Shown here piece by piece: positions 63,064 to 64,000 of a DNA stretch of 64,000 nt; within the stretch, counting starts at the first letter, position 1, and every line of letters starts with the position of its first letter. The stretch comes from Melanopsichium pennsylvanicum (taxonomy: Eukaryota > Basidiomycota > Ustilaginomycetes > Ustilaginales). The notes under the pieces were generated by a model. The model did not search any database and had not been told where the DNA came from. It saw only the letters and a list, made by a program, of their open reading frames with translations. A program made the translations under genes and the position numbers. The stretch spans positions 62,001-126,000 of the forward strand of contig OAPG01000013.1 of assembly GCA_900208305.1 (NCBI GenBank), given 5' to 3'.

Positions 63064-64000
63064 TCTAACCGGCCGGAATAGAATATATATATTTATTGCT
63101 TGCTAACATTTTGCTACATCTTAACAAAATGTAGAGTAAATTTTCGAGTTGTATCGAGATGAGGAGCAGTGTGTTTGTCTCACCACTTTTGAGAGGATTG
63201 ACTTTGCATGCGAGAGGAGCGAGGTGCAGAGTAAGTTAAGCATTTGTCAAGATAATAGACGTACAAGTAATGTAAGGTAGAGTTGAAGCCAAGGCAGTCG
63301 GAGCTGCAATATGCTATGCCGATCGCTCTCTTTGTTTCCTTGTTTCCCAGGCCAAAAGCTTCTTCGCACGCCTATGCTTCCGTAAGAAGTGAAGGCCTTT
63401 TTTTTGCCGGCCAACACGCTCTGCATAGAGGTTACAACTATGCTGCTTTGGATCTTTTTGAACAATATCGAAGATTATATCTCCACGACAAGGTTTGCTC
63501 GGTGGCATAAACTCGAAATAATGCTATACCGTAAAAGCTGCGGTTCGTGATGTTGAGCTTGTACGACAATTTGACTCAAGCTGTTAGGGTTGTGGGAGAG
63601 AGCAAGTATAAATGTTGGACACAATGATTGAGCGCATACAGTATGAGCTAGCTTGAAGGCAGCTTTGTAGGAGCATGTGCGTGAGTGACGATGACGAGCG
63701 GCCTTTTTCCTAGTTAGGAAAGTCTGACACAGGGGGGTTTGCAAGTAAGAGGAAAATCCAAATACAAAATTAAATTCTCGTTGTTGTTAATGTTGTTGTT
63801 GTTGTTGTTGTTGTTGTTGTGAGTGTTGGTCGATTTGCAGCTGCTGCAGTTGCAGACTCATACACCACAGCTTCTCGTCTTTACCGTTATGTGGGCTGTC
63901 CAAATGTGCGATTGCCAAAATGCAAGTTGGAGCCAAGAATCACAATCACTTGGAGACCGAGCAAAGCTGAGTCTGGGTAGATTTTCACTCGAGCGCTCAC
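63064..64000. other. Right-edge region with (GTT)n tract; possible 3' end of a minus-strand gene
   Basis: No complete gene is seen in these 937 bp. A GTT microsatellite spans about 63780-63822. On the minus strand, about 63896-63790 reads PHNGKDEKLWCMSLQLQQLQ, then IDQHS, a run of about nine Gln and a stop, preceded by a possible acceptor (GGACAG). This could be the last exon of a gene beyond the edge, at low confidence. An AT-rich TATATATATT stretch occurs at about 63083. Confidence 0.3.

Noticed and set aside
1..64000. tRNA or rRNA genes
   Set aside because: I looked for A/B-box-like GGTTCRA contexts and rRNA-like stretches and found none with a foldable surround; a covariance-model scan would be decisive.

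Overview
The window is nuclear DNA of a basidiomycete fungus, most likely an Ustilaginales smut. Genes are compact, and the introns I could place are few and mostly about 65-210 bp. Proteins carry long Ser/Pro/Gln-rich tracts, coding sequence favours C-ending codons, and every recognisable gene is a typical fungal housekeeping or regulatory gene. No prokaryotic, plasmid or organellar signal was seen. Species was not determined.

Layout. (1) 1-843: the 5' part of a BTB/POZ gene running off the left edge. (2) About 1.2-12.5 kb: a transposon island. It holds a complete-length but decayed LINE (1209-7300, 13-bp target duplication), two copies of a diverged repeat with a 53-bp tandem array, two solo LTRs with perfect 5-bp target duplications, and two inverted, decayed fragments of the neighbouring RPB2 gene. 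(3) 12.5-18.6 kb: divergent CWC25 (splicing) and RPB2 (RNA polymerase II). (4) 21.2-33.0 kb: a 1,816-residue fungal protein of unknown function, NAT3 (NatB), BET2 (Rab prenylation) and MSH3 (mismatch repair). (5) 33.4-39.2 kb: RIM101/PacC with a very long upstream region crowded with GCCAAG Rim101/PacC-type sites, then a gene-free stretch. (6) 39.2-48 kb: an ORC6-like gene, cytosolic AspRS, LYS1, a CPSF6-like RRM protein and mitochondrial bL32m. (7) 47.9-64 kb: a PTM1-like Golgi/endosomal seven-TM protein, an ICMT-like methyltransferase, a GLTSCR1-domain SWI/SNF-type protein, ATG6, a DPP1-type lipid phosphatase, SPO11 and BNA6.

The genes do not form a pathway or cluster. Several are divergent pairs with shared upstream regions (CWC25/RPB2, BET2/MSH3, ORC6/AspRS, LYS1/RRM, PTM1/ICMT-like). 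Genome-maintenance functions recur (MSH3, ORC6-like, SPO11).

The observations I consider most worth checking are three. The RPB2 intron block is about 98% identical to a decayed inverted copy 8 kb away, while flanking exon sequence is badly diverged, which suggests gene conversion; the same block holds a 24-nt microexon with a GC donor. The RIM101 upstream region has 13 GCCAAG sites in 1.2 kb. A palindromic motif, GTAAATTTAC, recurs in several intergenic regions. Exon boundaries were placed by eye from frame, splice signals and protein-family knowledge, without transcript data or database searches.
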